Below are positions 41,717-53,833 of a stretch of DNA of 64,000 bases, piece after piece. Below the pieces are notes generated by a model. It was not told the origin of the DNA. It saw only the letters and a list, made by a program, of their open reading frames with translations, and ran no database searches. Positions within the stretch are counted from its first letter, which is position 1; each line of letters begins with the position of its first letter. Both the position numbers and the translations under genes were made by a program. The stretch comes from Pyropia yezoensis (Eukaryota; Rhodophyta; Bangiophyceae; Bangiales; Bangiaceae): positions 7,779,119 through 7,843,118 of the forward strand of contig CM020618.1 of assembly GCA_009829735.1 (NCBI GenBank). Direction: 5' to 3'.

Positions 41717-42701
41717 GGCGATGGGGAGGCACTGCCCACGGAAAAAAAGAAGAAACCGGGGGCGGGGGACGCCAAGAACAGGAATAAAAAACCACAAGAG
41801 ATGGGAAGGGCAAGTACAGCCAAAGTGCAGAACGAGGGCAGAGGTCGGGGGAGTCGCGACTGCGGCTCGGCAGCCACAGCAGTCAGACAAAGGGTGCGGC
41901 AGCCGGCAGCGTACTGCCGCTTCTGGCGCCCGGGCTGACGACGGCGGCCAAGGCAATGGCGGACGGCGACGGCCGACGGCGGCGGGCCCGCCGCGCTGTC
42001 GACGGCCGCCGAGGGGGCTGGATCACACCCAGCAGTCGCTGCGGGGGGAGGGCCCGAGGCGACGTGCCTCCACACCGGTCAGAGCCCTGATGGGCGGGTG
42101 CTCTCGAGGTCAGTCGTGCTCTCGAGGCGGTCCAGGCTGGCCGAGCTGGCAATGAATTTATCCGGCCCATTCGGGCGGTCGCATGAAGCAGAGGTGCAAA
42201 GCAGATTGTCAGGTCTGTCGGCTCGCCTGTCCATCATCCTGTCAGCAGTCCGAGAGAGGATCAAGACGAAGAGTGTCCGGAAGAGGTACTTGATCTGCTT
42301 TGACCTTGAACTTTCTATCGTAGTCATGCTCGAGATTTACCATGTGTACTCTGTACTTGGATTGGATCAACTGCTACGCTGGCTGGAGACCGCCTGCGGT
42401 CAACAGTGCCGGCGCTGATCCGAGAGACAGTCAGGAGAGAGAGTAGCCTTTGATCCATTCCGGCGGTGCGGGACACCATAGCCGTTGCAGCCGCATGCTT
42501 GCTGCACCGGCCTCCTCGCCCCCCCACCTCGAGCCAATTCCCAGCCCGAGCCGTTTCCTAGCCTCGGGTGCCCGTCGTAGTGTGCGCACAGCGCCGCTTC
42601 CGCACAGACGTGCTGTCTTGGCCTTCGTTGTAGGTTCCGGCAGTGTGAAGTACTACACGGATGCGTCCCCGCCTCCCTTCCCTTCCCCCCCCCCCAAGAC
42701 C
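41717..42701. other. Shared upstream region between ABC transporter and MYND genes
   Basis: About 985 bp between two divergent starts. The ABC side has a splice-acceptor-like tract (minus-strand TTCTTTTTTTCCGTGGGCAG, ending near 41741), hinting at a 5' untranslated or short coding exon. No TATA box is evident. Confidence 0.5.
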
Positions 42702-44705
42702 ATGACTCTGCTGTCTTCTGCCGGCGTCAGGGTGGTTCTCCGGCAGCTCCGCGTCGATGGGGACCCCGACGACCCGGCGTTTGCAGAAATTGAGAAGCAC
42801 CTCGACGCCGACGCGTGGCACGGCGTCGTCACGGCGGGGGGCCTTCCGCTGATTTTTGACGGCCTTGTCGCGGCCGTCGACGCCGGCCGCCGCACGTCGC
42901 CGCCGCCGCTACCCCGCGCGACGGTGGCCACCCAAATCCGGCTGCTCGCCCTGTACGTGACAGAAGCGGTGAAGTACTGCCGCTGTCAAGACGAGGAGGC
43001 CGTGGAGGGCATGGTGGCTATGCTCGTCGACCGCTGCGGGTACAGCCTGGGGGCCCTCTTGGCACCCCCGCTGACCGACGTGGACGCCCCCCTGATGCTG
43101 CTGGTGTCTGCTTTTGAGGATGTCCTCCGCCTGGTGTCTGAAACGCAGCCGTCCGGGGAGGGGGCGGCGGCGGTCAAAGTGATCTACCGCCTCGAGCGGG
43201 AGCCATCTGCCCACTGTGTGGGGCCCCTATCCATGTCTGACCTGCATGGCCGGTCGGTGCGGCTGGCGTCGATACCCGCCTTGCCGCGGCTCCTCATTGA
43301 CTGGTCCACCTGGTGCGCCTCCCGCGCGGCGGCAGGCCACGTGGCCTCCTCTCGCTACCAGCAGCTGCTGATCCTCGCCGGCTCGGCGCCCGTGCCGCTG
43401 GTACGCGCCGTCCCCGACTGCATCCGCAGGGTCATGGCGGGGATGGGGCGGCTGGTCCGGGTGCGGCCGTGCGCGTTGACCGCCCGCCACCTGTTCAACC
43501 TCCTCAATGTGCTCTACTCGATTGCCAAGAACGACTTGGCGGGCTGGCGGGCCACTGGGGCGGACGGCCTCCGGCTGCTGTCGTCCTCCCTGCGCGTGTT
43601 GCAGGGCGCGCCTGACGAGACGGCGCGGCCGGTGGATACCTACACAGAGCGGCTGCTGCTGCTGGCCAGCGCGCTCGCGTCGGCCAACGTGGCTCTGGGC
43701 GACGAGGCGCTGTCGGCCTGGGCTGACGCCTCGGCCGGCGGCCTCCCCCTGCTGATTGCCGCCGCCGAGACCGAGCTTCCCGCCGAAGGGGACTCGTACA
43801 GCATGTGCCCGCCGGCGATGCTGCTCCACGTGGTCCGCGCGCTCGTGTCAGCTGGCCACCCCCTGTCGCTGGCTGCGCCCGTGGCGGCCGCATCGCCGCT
43901 GTGGCGGCGCCTCGCTCGCGGGCCTGACAAGCCCCGTGCGCGGGTGGCCGTCATGCTCAACCTGCTGGTGTCGCCCCTGTCCGTCGTTGGTGGGGGCGGC
44001 AATGCCGCCGCCGCCACCGCCGCGGCCCGAGGGTTTGCGGCCGCTGCCTCGCCGTGGGCGCCCGCTCCCTACCCGCCACGGGGGGTGCCCAACCTGCGCC
44101 GCGAGCACGCCTGCTGGACATGCGGCAGCCACTCTCGTGGCGGCGGCGCCAGCATGTTGAGATCCACTCTCCGCAAGTGTGGCGGCTGCAAGGTCGCCCG
44201 CTTTTGCTCGCCGGCGTGCGCGGCGACAGCCGACGCCGAGGGCCACCGGCGCGAGTGCGCCGGCTGGGCCGCCCTGCGGGAAGTAGACAAGGGGGCGGCC
44301 TCCGATGCGGGGGCGGTGGGGGCTGCGGCGGGGGAGCCCCCCCCCCAGGCGGGCGCGCCGGCCGCCGGGGGCACCGTCGCAGGCTTGCTCTCCATTGGAC
44401 TGTTTCGAGACATGCGCCCCCCCCCCCGGGGGTGGGGGTGGCCCGCCGACGTGGCCGCCGCAGTCATTACTGCCGGCCTCCCACTGTCGGCGGTCGTGGG
44501 TGTGGTCGACGCTGGCTGGGGTGTGGTCAACGTCCTTCCCGCCGCGGCGTACCGTCACACCCCAGACGCGGCGCCGCCCGGGGTGATGGCCGAGGCGGCA
44601 CGCCGCCACGGCGGCACCGCCCTCCGCGTCGTTCACAGGGCGCTGCCGGCACGGGTGACCGTGTTTGGGCCCACCGCCCTGCGGCTACCCACCGCCGCTG
44701 CCTGA
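42702..44705 (+). CDS. MYND-type zinc-finger protein
   Basis: The frame is open from 42450, but the Met at 42702 (MTLLSSAGVRVVL) follows a CT-rich leader and starts the folded-looking sequence. This gives 667 residues. Most of the chain is Leu/Ala-rich alpha-helical sequence, as in armadillo-like scaffolds. Near residue 470 lies a MYND finger: CWTCGSHS..., CGGCKVARFCSPAC, EGHRREC, that is C-x2-C, C-x2-C, C-x4-C, H-x3-C. A Gly/Ala linker and a C-terminal domain follow. There is no SET domain motif. MYND domains bind proline-rich partners, often in transcriptional or chaperone complexes. The partner is unknown. The gene is intronless and divergent from the ABC transporter. Confidence 0.85.
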   Translation: MTLLSSAGVRVVLRQLRVDGDPDDPAFAEIEKHLDADAWHGVVTAGGLPLIFDGLVAAVDAGRRTSPPPLPRATVATQIRLLALYVTEAVKYCRCQDEEAVEGMVAMLVDRCGYSLGALLAPPLTDVDAPLMLLVSAFEDVLRLVSETQPSGEGAAAVKVIYRLEREPSAHCVGPLSMSDLHGRSVRLASIPALPRLLIDWSTWCASRAAAGHVASSRYQQLLILAGSAPVPLVRAVPDCIRRVMAGMGRLVRVRPCALTARHLFNLLNVLYSIAKNDLAGWRATGADGLRLLSSSLRVLQGAPDETARPVDTYTERLLLLASALASANVALGDEALSAWADASAGGLPLLIAAAETELPAEGDSYSMCPPAMLLHVVRALVSAGHPLSLAAPVAAASPLWRRLARGPDKPRARVAVMLNLLVSPLSVVGGGGNAAAATAAARGFAAAASPWAPAPYPPRGVPNLRREHACWTCGSHSRGGGASMLRSTLRKCGGCKVARFCSPACAATADAEGHRRECAGWAALREVDKGAASDAGAVGAAAGEPPPQAGAPAAGGTVAGLLSIGLFRDMRPPPRGWGWPADVAAAVITAGLPLSAVVGVVDAGWGVVNVLPAAAYRHTPDAAPPGVMAEAARRHGGTALRVVHRALPARVTVFGPTALRLPTAAA

Positions 44706-45993
44706 TGCTGCGGTGAGGAGGGGTCGGAGGGAGGAGCCGGCGCTGGCGTCGCACCCTTGTCGCCGGCCAATACCGGCTGGGTGCTATTGTCAGCCATGAC
44801 ATGAATGTGGATGACAGCGACAGTGAACTTCAATGCAAGCACGGGCACAGCGTGTTGAGTAGCCACGGACAGAATTTACACTTGTTGGCCTGTGGACGAC
44901 GACGAAGCGGGGATAGAACAGACAGCCAGCCGCACGTGCGGTGCGGCTGCCCGGGTGCTCGCAACCGCCCGCACACACAGATGACGCGGCGCGCGACCAC
45001 GGCACGCAACCGCCACGCGCGGGAGCAGCGGAGATGGAGCGTAAGGGAGGCGGGCGCGCCCGTCGTCCATGCTGTCCAGGCGGGCCGCGGCCGCGGCCGC
45101 GGCGGGCGACGACAGACACGCAGCCCGCGGGCGCCCCCACGCGCCGTGGCGTCGTCTGCGGTCGCCGGCGGCGTGGCGGCTCGCCCCACCGGCCAGCCCG
45201 TGTCCGTCGACGTTTGCGCCGGCGGGTGGCGCGGGCGTCCCAACCCCTCACCGGCGGGGCGGGTGGGCCCCCCGTCCTGCCGCGACCACTCCCCCCGGGT
45301 GGGCGACAGCCACCACGCGGCAACGGTCGCCGCCGGTCCGAGTTGCCACAGCAGCCGCCGTCCCGTCGCGACTGCCGCTGATCACCAAAGTCACCGTCAC
45401 CACCACCCCATTGGGGCGGCGGAGACGTGGAATGAAGCGAGAGAAAAAGAGAAGAGCCCGTCGCGGCCAAGGACCCAAGTCAAGGGTCCCAGTCTATTGA
45501 ATTGTCATTGCCTGGATCATGTCACTCTGCCATGCCGCCCCGCCTCACATGCGTACCGCAGGTGGCCCGGCCACCGAGGTGCGCCACTCCCCACCGTTGT
45601 ACCCCCCTCTCCTCTTCCACACTTCTCTTGCCACTGACACGTCAAATTCCGCTGCGGCGCCTCAAAAACGGCGCTCCGCCTGACCTCGTCGCCGGCATGG
45701 ACAGCGCAAGCACCAGCCGGCTGCACGCCCACAATCATCAGGGAAAGCTGGCCAAACTCCCGATCGAGTGGTAGGCACAGTGGTTCTCCGGGAGCGCCAG
45801 GCAGCGGCCGTTGCGAATCGCGTTGCTGCCGCCCCCGCCACCGCCGCGGCGACAGTCCCTCCTCCCCCACCGCCCTCGTCAACGCCATCCCAGTTGTGCT
45901 CACTTTGCGAGTGCACACCAGGCGCTGACAGGGGGTGGTCTGGGGGGGGGGGGGGCGACGCGCGTCGGCGCGCACCTTCCCCGCCTTCGGTCG
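44706..45993. other. Intergenic between converging genes
   Basis: Long frames here are Arg/Pro-rich and show no domain. I see no gene. It is the 3' flank of both the MYND and the glycoside-hydrolase-like genes. Confidence 0.45.
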
Positions 45994-48715
45994 CTACGCG
46001 GCACGCGCGGCAACAGCAACGGAAGCGGCAGCCGCCGCGGCCGTCGCGTCGGCCGCCGCCACCGCGGTGGCCGCTACCGACGCGGCGGTAGCGGCGGCGG
46101 CAGCCCGCTTGGCCACCCTCGCTGCAGCCACCGCAGCGGTGGCAGCCGCGGCCGACACGGCCGCCGTTGCCGACGCGGCCATCGCAGCACCGGCGGCGGC
46201 GGGGGCGGGGGTGGCAAAGACCCCGCCGCTGTCGCCCCCGTCGCCAGTGTCGGTGGTGGTGGCGTTGGCGACGATGAACAGCGCCCGTGCGGCCGCCGCG
46301 TCGACAGACGCGGTGCGGAGCGCCGCCGATGCGGCCGCCGTTGCGACGGTGGCGGCCGAGACCGCCGCCGCCGCGTCGGCGGCGGCGGTGGCGGCCACGT
46401 CGGCAGAGCGGCTGGCGCTAGTGGCGGCGGCCGTGGCAGCGGCGGCCGCCGCGGCAGCGGTGGGGCTCTGGGACGCTGTCCCTTTGGTTTCCGCCTCTAC
46501 CGCCGCCATGGATAGAGCATCTGAATCCGCCTCGGCCTCAGCCGCCTCCTCGGCCTCAGCCGCCGCCTCGGCCTCAGCCGCTTTTTCCGCCTCAGCCGCC
46601 TCCTCCACCGCAGCTGCCGCTTGGGCCTTGGCCGCCTTCTTGGACAAAGCCGCGGCCTCTTCCAAAGCCGCTTTCTTGGCCGAAGCCACTTCCTTGGCTT
46701 TATCAACAGCCTCGGCCTTGACAGCCGCCTTTGCGACGGCCGCTGCGACGGCTTTCGCCTGGCTTGGGGCTACCGTCGCGTTTCCAACCGCCGCCTCCCC
46801 ATCCCCCCCGCGGTAATACCAGCCCACCACCGCCGCCGCGGGCTTTCCCCACAGCGTGTACCCGCCGTCGGTGGGCCCACCGTGTTCGGGCTCCGCCTCC
46901 CAGTGCCACGGAAAATGGCCAGCCACCCAGGGGTACCGCCCCGCCATGGCAAACAGGGAGCGGTAGTAGCGAGACTGCTCTGTCGTGTCCACCGTGCCGT
47001 CGACTTCCGAGTCCCACGGGGCCGCGGCGGCGCCCCGGATAGAGCGGCAGCCCGTCTCGAGGAACACCACCGCCGCGTCGGGCGCGGTCCGCTCGTGCCA
47101 GTCGGACATGGCACGAAACACCCATGACCAGCCGTCAAGCAGCTGTGGCAGCGTGTGCTGCACCGGCGGGTCCTGGGGGGGGATCAGCGGGAAGTACGTG
47201 TCAATGCCGATGAAATCCAGTACGTCGTTCCAGGTGATGGTCTGGTACGAGTCCCAGTTGGCGGCTGCAGGGAAGGGGGGGGAGGTGCAGCCACACGAGG
47301 GAGCGATAGAAGGTGTGAGCGATTCGAACATGTCATGTCAGCAAGAGAACGACAGTCAACGCTGCGGTAAAGCCTGCCCGGGAGCGCACCTACTGCGCAG
47401 TAGCTCAGTTCCAGCGGTGTCCCATATAGGAGCAGTTGGAGCTCAGCAAGCGTTCCTCCGCCCTTCGCTACCTCGACCCAGTCGCCGACCCAGCCCAGCG
47501 AAGTAAACACTCGAATGGAAATCCCTCGCACCGTCCCCTCTCCGCAAGCCTCCGTACCATACGTGACGGGCCCTTGATAGAGGCCGCGCACATCGGCGAC
47601 GAGCGTGCGCCAAAAGTCGGCTGCCGGCTCGAGCCCCTTGAGCTCTGCGCCCACGCACATCACGTCCACAGCGTGGGTGGTGGCCCAGGCAGACCACTCG
47701 AGGATGTGCGCCCGGTAGGCGGCAAGGTACGCCGCTGTCGGCTGGATGATGCCCCGGAACTGGTTGTTGTTGAGCCCAATGTGTGGTTTGAGAAGCACCT
47801 TGAGCCCGTTGGCGTGGATGAGCCGCACCGCCGCGGCGAGGGCGGTCGGGTCGGCGGAGTAGCGGTTGTAGTCAAGAAAGATCTCGGTGGAGGTGTCATT
47901 GTCTTGGAAGTGGTAAAAGACGAGCGCCACGGTGTCAACGGACAGGGACTTCATGCGCTTGATAGAGGCGTCCAGGCCGGGCGACAGCAGGTCATAGCTG
48001 AGGGGGGTTGGAGTGGATGGCAAGGGAAGGGAATCACGGGTCGGCACCAGCGACCGGGGAGGTCCAAGGTCCAGCGGGGGCGTCCATCGCTGCGGGTCAG
48101 CTCATCGACCGTCAGCAGCGGTTCCCGGATTCAACACCCCCCCTCCCGCATTCAACGCACCCCCCCTCCCGCTTTCACCGCCCCCCTACCCCCCCCCTCC
48201 TTTCCTTCCTCCTCGTCTTCCACGCAGTTCCCCCAAGCGCACCGACTGAGTGGCGTCAGCGTCATCCCCCGGTACGTCCCAAAAGCCCACTGGCAGCGCG
48301 GGGCGCCGCCGGCCACCAGTGGGTCCGCCACACACGCCGCGGGCCCATCGCAGCAGGCGGCGGCGCCCATGGTGCCGCTCCCACAAGGCCCCCCCGCGGG
48401 CATGCACCCACGGGCGGAGGGAGTGCGTTCGGGACGAAGCCCCCCCGGCAGCGGCGGCAGCAGTTCATCGGGGACGATCAAATCCGGCGGGGGGGGGCTG
48501 GCGGTCGCCGCCCCCTCCGCCACCGCCGCCGCCGTCGCCACCACCACCGCCACGGTGGAGGCGGCAGCCGCAGCCGCCACGGCCCACGGCCAGCACACCC
48601 GGCGGGGGCGGGACCGGTGCCCCTCCGGCCGGCCCCGCGGATGCACGCTGCGGACGCCCATCTTGCGACGGGTCACCCGTGCTGGCCTCGATGGCGGCGG
48701 CGCAGACTCTTCCAA
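45994..48715 (-). CDS. TIM-barrel glycoside-hydrolase-like protein (GH113-like), three exons
   Basis: Exons 48715-48243, 47997-47558 and 47264-45994 join to 727 codons through GT-AG introns of 245 and 293 bp. The junctions give YRGMTLTPLSRYDLLSPG and GPVTYAANWDSYQ, typical of GH113-like mannanase/TIM-barrel proteins. Exon 1 carries a signal or membrane anchor (AVAAAAAASTVAVVV) and a Cys-rich segment (CMPAGGPCGSG...CCDG). The barrel has VALVFYHFQDND, LKPHIGLNN, a candidate acid/base Glu in MCVGAELKG and a candidate nucleophile Glu in VFLETGCRS, plus LDFIGIDTYFPL. Beyond the barrel is a tail of about 240 residues rich in Ala, Glu and Lys (probably helical, KKAALEEAAALSKKAAKAQA). It may act on mannan-like wall polysaccharide; the substrate is inferred from fold only. 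Confidence 0.8.
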
Positions 48716-50015
48716 GCGAGTGATGCCCGTCTGGCAGCCGCCTCACCGGCGTCGAGCCTCTGCTCGCCGCCGCTGGCAATGCCGCCTGCGCCGCCGCCGC
48801 CTCCGCGACAACCCCAACCACCGTCGCCGTCCGCCGCCGCTAACGACAGCAAAAGAGAACCACCGCCGTCACCGGTCGCTGCCGTCGCCAGCGTTGTTGC
48901 CAGCGACTAAGAACACTGCCGCAGTTGCAAGTCAGCGCTGTCGCCGCCGAGGTCACCGCCACAGTGGCCACCCGGTCGTAGACCCCCCTAGCTGGTCCGC
49001 CGGGGCTCTCCCCCACCCACCGGTTGGTGCTCCCAGCGGCGCGCCTGGATCCAGCCGTACTGGGGCTTGCCGCGGATCCTCTTGCTCCCCCCCGCTCCTC
49101 CCCCCGCGTCTCCCCCCGCGCCCCCGCCTCGGCCGGGGGTCGAGGCGTGGCGCGGCGGGCCAGGCCGCCCCTCCTCCGCCCCGACGGACCTCTCGCCTCG
49201 GCATCGCCCCCCCCCTTCTCCCCAGGGGTGATGGTGGCCGGCCACCGTGGCCGGCACGGTGGCTGCCGGGACGAGGGCCAGCCGCCACGGCTGGCGCAAC
49301 GGGGGGCCATCCGGCACGCCTGGCTGGAGTCCAACCGCTGTCCCGCAGCACCGCAGCGGAGGGTGACGGGGCCACCACCCACCTGGCCAGGAGGCACGCA
49401 CGAGCAGGGGCCCCCGGCCACACAGGCACCGCCACCGCCACCGCCACCGCCGCCGCCGCCGCCACTGGTGCAGCCGCCACCCGCCGCCTCGTCGCCGCAC
49501 TGGCGCTGATGCCGCCGCTGCCGCCGCCGCCGCGGCCGCCGGCACCGGAGCAGGCCAGGAATGCCGACGGCGGTGGCCAGGATCACCCGGATCCCCCCCC
49601 CCCTGCGCCGGCCGCCCAGGCCGGCGGGCCGCCAGGAGCTCTGGCGCGCAGCGGCTCCCCCCCACCCCCCCCCCCGCCTCCGCCCTGGGGACGCACGCGC
49701 GAGCGCTCTTTCGCGACGGTGCCGACTTGGCAGCGGCAGCGGCTGCGGCAGCGGCGGCCGCGGCGGCCGCGGCGGCGGCGGCGGCGGCGGCGGAGCAGCC
49801 CCTCGGGAACCTCTTTCGGCGGGGGGGCAGGGGGGGGGGGGGGGAAGGCAGCGGCGCGAGGTCAGCCGCGGCGGACGGGGGCGGGTGAGGGAAGAGGCGG
49901 GGAGTGGGGGGGGTTGGACAGGGAGGCGCGGGGAGGGGGTGGGCGCCCGGGCGACCTGTGCCGCGTCTGCCGCTCTCGCGGGAGGGTCAGCCCCGCCCAC
50001 GCGTTTGGGGGGGGG
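48716..50015. other. GC-rich upstream region, no gene supported
   Basis: Long frames on both strands (for example minus 50066-48840) are Arg/Pro/Gly-rich without domains. CGG/GCC trinucleotide runs near 49430-49480 and 49740-49800 explain their openness. Confidence 0.4.
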
Positions 50016-50023
50016 CCGGCCCC

Positions 50024-50173
50024 GCGCAGTGGGTCTAAAACCGAGTACACCTACATTCCCGTGCAAGACGGCCCTCAGGGGGTCGTGAGGGCCTGCTTAC
50101 AGAAGCCGACCCCCCCACAGAAGCCGTAAAGACCATCTTGAAATGTAGGTACTCGGTCTTAGACCCACTGCGC
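50024..50173. repeat. Fold-back inverted repeat (MITE-like)
   Basis: The left arm 50024-50057 (GCGCAGTGGGTCTAA...CTACATT) and the right arm 50142-50173 are complementary except for one A/G difference and a 2-base indel. The 84-base spacer is itself GC-rich. Similarity extends weakly outward (GGCCGGC...). It could be a very small foldback or MITE element or encode a hairpin RNA. Confidence 0.7.
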
Positions 50174-51419
50174 CGGGGCAGCCGGCCGGGAGTGGCGGGG
50201 GGAAGCCGCAGTGTCAGCCCCTCTAGTAGATCATGGATGCCACAGAGGGGCGGCGGAGCGCCGGTCAGCTGGAAGCGTTGGGGGGGTGGCCGGGGCGCCG
50301 CTGCCGTTTGTCCTGTCCGTGGCTTGGGCGGATGCCCGCCGACGCCCCCGCCCCGCGCCCCCTCCCTCCCGCGCGACCACCGGAAAATGGGTTGTTTTGC
50401 AGCGAACTGGCGATGTGCCCCATGAAGGGGCGTGAAGCGCTGCACGTAAAAGCATTATAAAAATGTGCATTAAACGGAGCTTATCGTAGCGCACATGTCG
50501 GTGGTTGGCACGGGCATGTTTAGGTATGGTCTCTCCAGGCAGTATGGCCAGACATGTACCCGATTGTGTCTCTCTTGCGCCGCTCTCCACCCTCTCACTG
50601 GGGTGTTGTGAGGGGGTGCTTATCCAATGGGAGGCGCGTCCGTCTGACCCAGAAAACGGCTTTGCAACTGGCTGCAGCCGGGTCTGGTGGGAGCGGCGCG
50701 CAACGGTTGAGCGCCGCCGGGGGCTCTTTCCAGAGCTCTGAGCTGGTGAGGGCGCCCCTTGGTACGCGTGTCGCGCAACGTCTGGCTGGCTGGGTGACGC
50801 CACGGGCCACCGGGGGGGGGGGGGGGGGGGGGGGAAGAGGTGCGGGAAGGTGGTGCAAAGAGTGTGGTACGCAGCCCCGAGCACTATGTATCGCCCGCTG
50901 AAAAGCCGGTGGGAACGCGGGCGGGTGGGGGAGCCAACGGGGAGGTGACGGCCGCGGAGGCATAGTTTGTTGGCCCACGGGAGGGGCGTGCCCCAGCGGA
51001 CACGACTTATTCCGTTCCAAAGTCGATAGCGCCCGTGCGTGACGCCACAGCGCATGCACGTGTGGTGAAAGCGCATGCGCCAGCGAGTCGAAGGGGCATG
51101 CGCGCAAGTGTCGGTACGGTCTGCACGTACCCCCAACGGGCACTTTATCGTATCACTTTGCCGTCAATCTATAGATTCAGTGCAAAGTGGGAGGAAGCCC
51201 TCCCCCCTTCCCACCATGGGTACCCATACCGCACAGATTGCACAGGGGGAGGCAGCCCTTGCCCAGTCCCACCCACGCTCCCCCCACCCCCTACCCCCCA
51301 CCCCCCACCCCCCGTCCCCCACCCCCCGTCCCCCACCCCCCGGGCGCACCAACGGACTAGGACACGCCCAAACCTCTCTCCAAGTCTGCCCCCTCGCCCC
51401 CCCCCTCAATAGCCAACCT
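50174..51419. other. Intergenic, no gene recognised
   Basis: Contains a G-run of about 24 (50810-50834) and a CCCCCCAC/CCCCCGTC-type C-rich minisatellite (51280-51345), both likely to be unstable. No coding signal. Confidence 0.5.
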
Positions 51420-53351
51420 CTACCTGCTCAAGCATTTAGACGCACACCCCCTGCACACACAAGTCCCATCCAGCAGCGATCGGCCGACGCCGGGCACGCC
51501 GCGCCGGCGGGCTCCAACCCAGTTGACGCAGCGATGCCCGCCCGGCTGCCACGAGCACGACAAGCCGTTGGCGCAGCCGCTGCTCAGGCCCGAGCAGGGC
51601 TCCTCTGCCGGCACCCCTCCCGCAAACAGCGCATCGTTTTCGGCGGGTCCCCAACGCGGGGGGGGCATGGCAGGCCGTCGCTACAGTCGGCGATGGTGTC
51701 TCAAAAGGCGCTGACCGCCCCGGTCGACGCGCGCACCCCCGCGTCAGTGCAGAGGAGGCCCGCCCCGCACGCCTTGCTGGCGCCCCCGCACGCGCCCCCA
51801 ACGGATGACCACTGGCGGCACGTCAGCGCACCGGTAGCTATTCCAGTCCGCCATGCACGCAAAGACGTCGGGGCGGGGCTGCCACTCGCGGGCACAGCCG
51901 GCGCCCGCGGCCACCACCGACTTGCACCTGGCGGATGGGGGCTCCCACAGGCCGGCCGACCCGGTCGCACACGGACGTGCCAGTCGCCTGCGCACAGTCG
52001 GCGTCGGCGGTGCAAAAATGGCCGCCCGTCGTGACCGACACCCCACTGACCCAAGTGCCGCCTGCGCCGCAGGTGAGGCCCTTCCAGCACTGGATCGCCG
52101 TCGCGTCGCAAGCCGCGCAAAGACGACCCACTCGCGGCACGCCGCGCCCGACGCGGCCGGTCCGCGCCAGCACTCCCCCTTGGCGCAGTCCCAGTTGATG
52201 GTGCACGAGCCGCCCAGCTGCGGCGCTCGCACCACGCACGCCCCGTTGCGGCACTGGTCGCCCGCCGATCCACACTGCTTCATTTCCCAGTTGCACGAGC
52301 CACACGTGGGCGCAGACGTCACGCACACCCTCTGTTACGGTGGCAGCATGGTCGGGCGGCGACGGAAGAGCCCAAAGTCGGGGCTGCATTGGTCATCTCT
52401 CGTGCAAGTAGCCTTCTTGGGCGGCCCGCGGGTCCTCACAAGGGCGCCAAGTGCCCGCAACGTACGCCAGGTCACCGACACACTGGCCGCCGGTGGTATC
52501 GTCAGCGTTGCAAGGGGCGCCCACTGGCCGCTCACAGGAGCACCCTAAGCTGGTGCCAAAGCCGTGGTACTTGCACGCGAGTGTCGCACCCAGGCTCCTC
52601 TACCGTCGACGCGCGCGGGGGGTCGTCGCTGAAGGTGCACTCGTCCCCAGGGCCAGGCGGGCCGTCTCGCTCTGCGCACACGCCATCACTGCAAGAGATG
52701 GCCAGCGTCACGAAAAGTGAATGTCGCGTCGTCGCAGATGCCGGCGGCAACCACCCTCGGCGTGCCACACACTACTGGCCAACGTCGATGCAGGTGGTTC
52801 CGTCGCAACAGGTCTGTAGCAACAGCGGCCGGCACTCGTCCCCGCGCACCCCCGGCACTTTCAGTGCGGCGCACACGCTACTCCTGCACATGAGGGATGG
52901 TCCGCCAGCGGGCGCCCGCTGCGGGTGGTGCGAACACAGGGTTTGGAAAGGGGAGCACGACTGAGCCTCTGACTTGGCGCGTGCACACCGCAGGGAGACG
53001 GGCACCGTCACGCCGCTGCCGTTGCCCAATACTGGCATCGCCAAGCCCTGGGTGCCGGGCGCAAAGGCCGCACCGCACATCTTCTTGACAGGAGTCACCT
53101 TCAATAGGCAGGCGGCAGATTCCCGCCACCCGACCAGGACACCCGTCGTCGCGGCTGCACGTGCGATGAACGTCGGCGGTCACGCACACATACCCTTCTT
53201 GGCAAGGGTCTGAGCCACCGCTCGCCCGGCAGCAACGGCCACCGTCCATGACGAAGACCCCATCGTCCAGTGCCGGTGGGAAGAAGCGGACAGAACAGTA
53301 CGAGCGCCGCGCGATGCTGACGGATTTGATCTCATGCACGAAATGTTTCAC
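51420..53351 (-). pseudogene. Probable decayed cysteine-rich secreted-protein gene
   Basis: Successive minus-strand fragments in different frames carry Cys-rich module text like that of the intact gene at 17853. Examples are GGRCCRASGGSDPCQEGYVC (about 53250), GVRGDECRPLLLQTCCDG (about 52840), CSDGVCAERDGPPGPGDEC, CGSAGDQCRNGACVV, GGSCTINWDCAKGECW (about 52200), GGHFCTADADCAQATG and GLSSGCANGLSCSWQPGG (about 51560). No single frame spans more than about 190 codons. The run of fragments in one order suggests one gene broken by many indels. Several small introns are an alternative. No good signal peptide was confirmed; MKHFVHEIKSV at 53351 is the first Met. Confidence 0.5.
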
Positions 53352-53833
53352 TTTTTATCAGCCGCCCTGAAGCGCGCAAGGGGTTATGTGTCTAGTCTAT
53401 CGAAAATAAATGTTTTGAGAGGCGGCGAACCCGTCGATCAATCATGGCCCTTCCTGCTCGCCAATCCCTCTCCCCGCCGCACAGCGCTTGCCTCTTCGTG
53501 CCCCTCCGCAGCTCCGTCGGCGCCCACTACGGATACGACGGCCGCAAAGGTCACGCAGGATGCCAGAGGCACAGGGTTCAGCGAGGACCCGCCGTCCAGC
53601 CACCGGCCATCCGGCGGCTGCTGCGCTTTGACGCCCCGGCCTGTCGACGGCGCGAGAGACCCTAGTCGCCTGTCCAGGCCATTTGGGGTCGGAGAGGCGA
53701 GGAGGTCGTGGGGGACTCTGCCACGGCCCCCGAGCGAAAATCCAAAGCGCACAAAACTCATGCAGGGCGCCAAGCCAACCCCCCAAGGCCGCATCAGCGC
53801 CCACCCCGCCCCCCCCTCCTCTCTGCTCGCCCG

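Noticed and set aside
44801-45637. 278-codon plus frame as a gene
   Set aside because: No domain, Arg-rich composition, and an equally long frame on the other strand.
47436-50129. 897-codon plus-strand frame
   Set aside because: It is antisense to the spliced glycoside-hydrolase-like gene and otherwise Arg/Pro/Gly low complexity without a domain.
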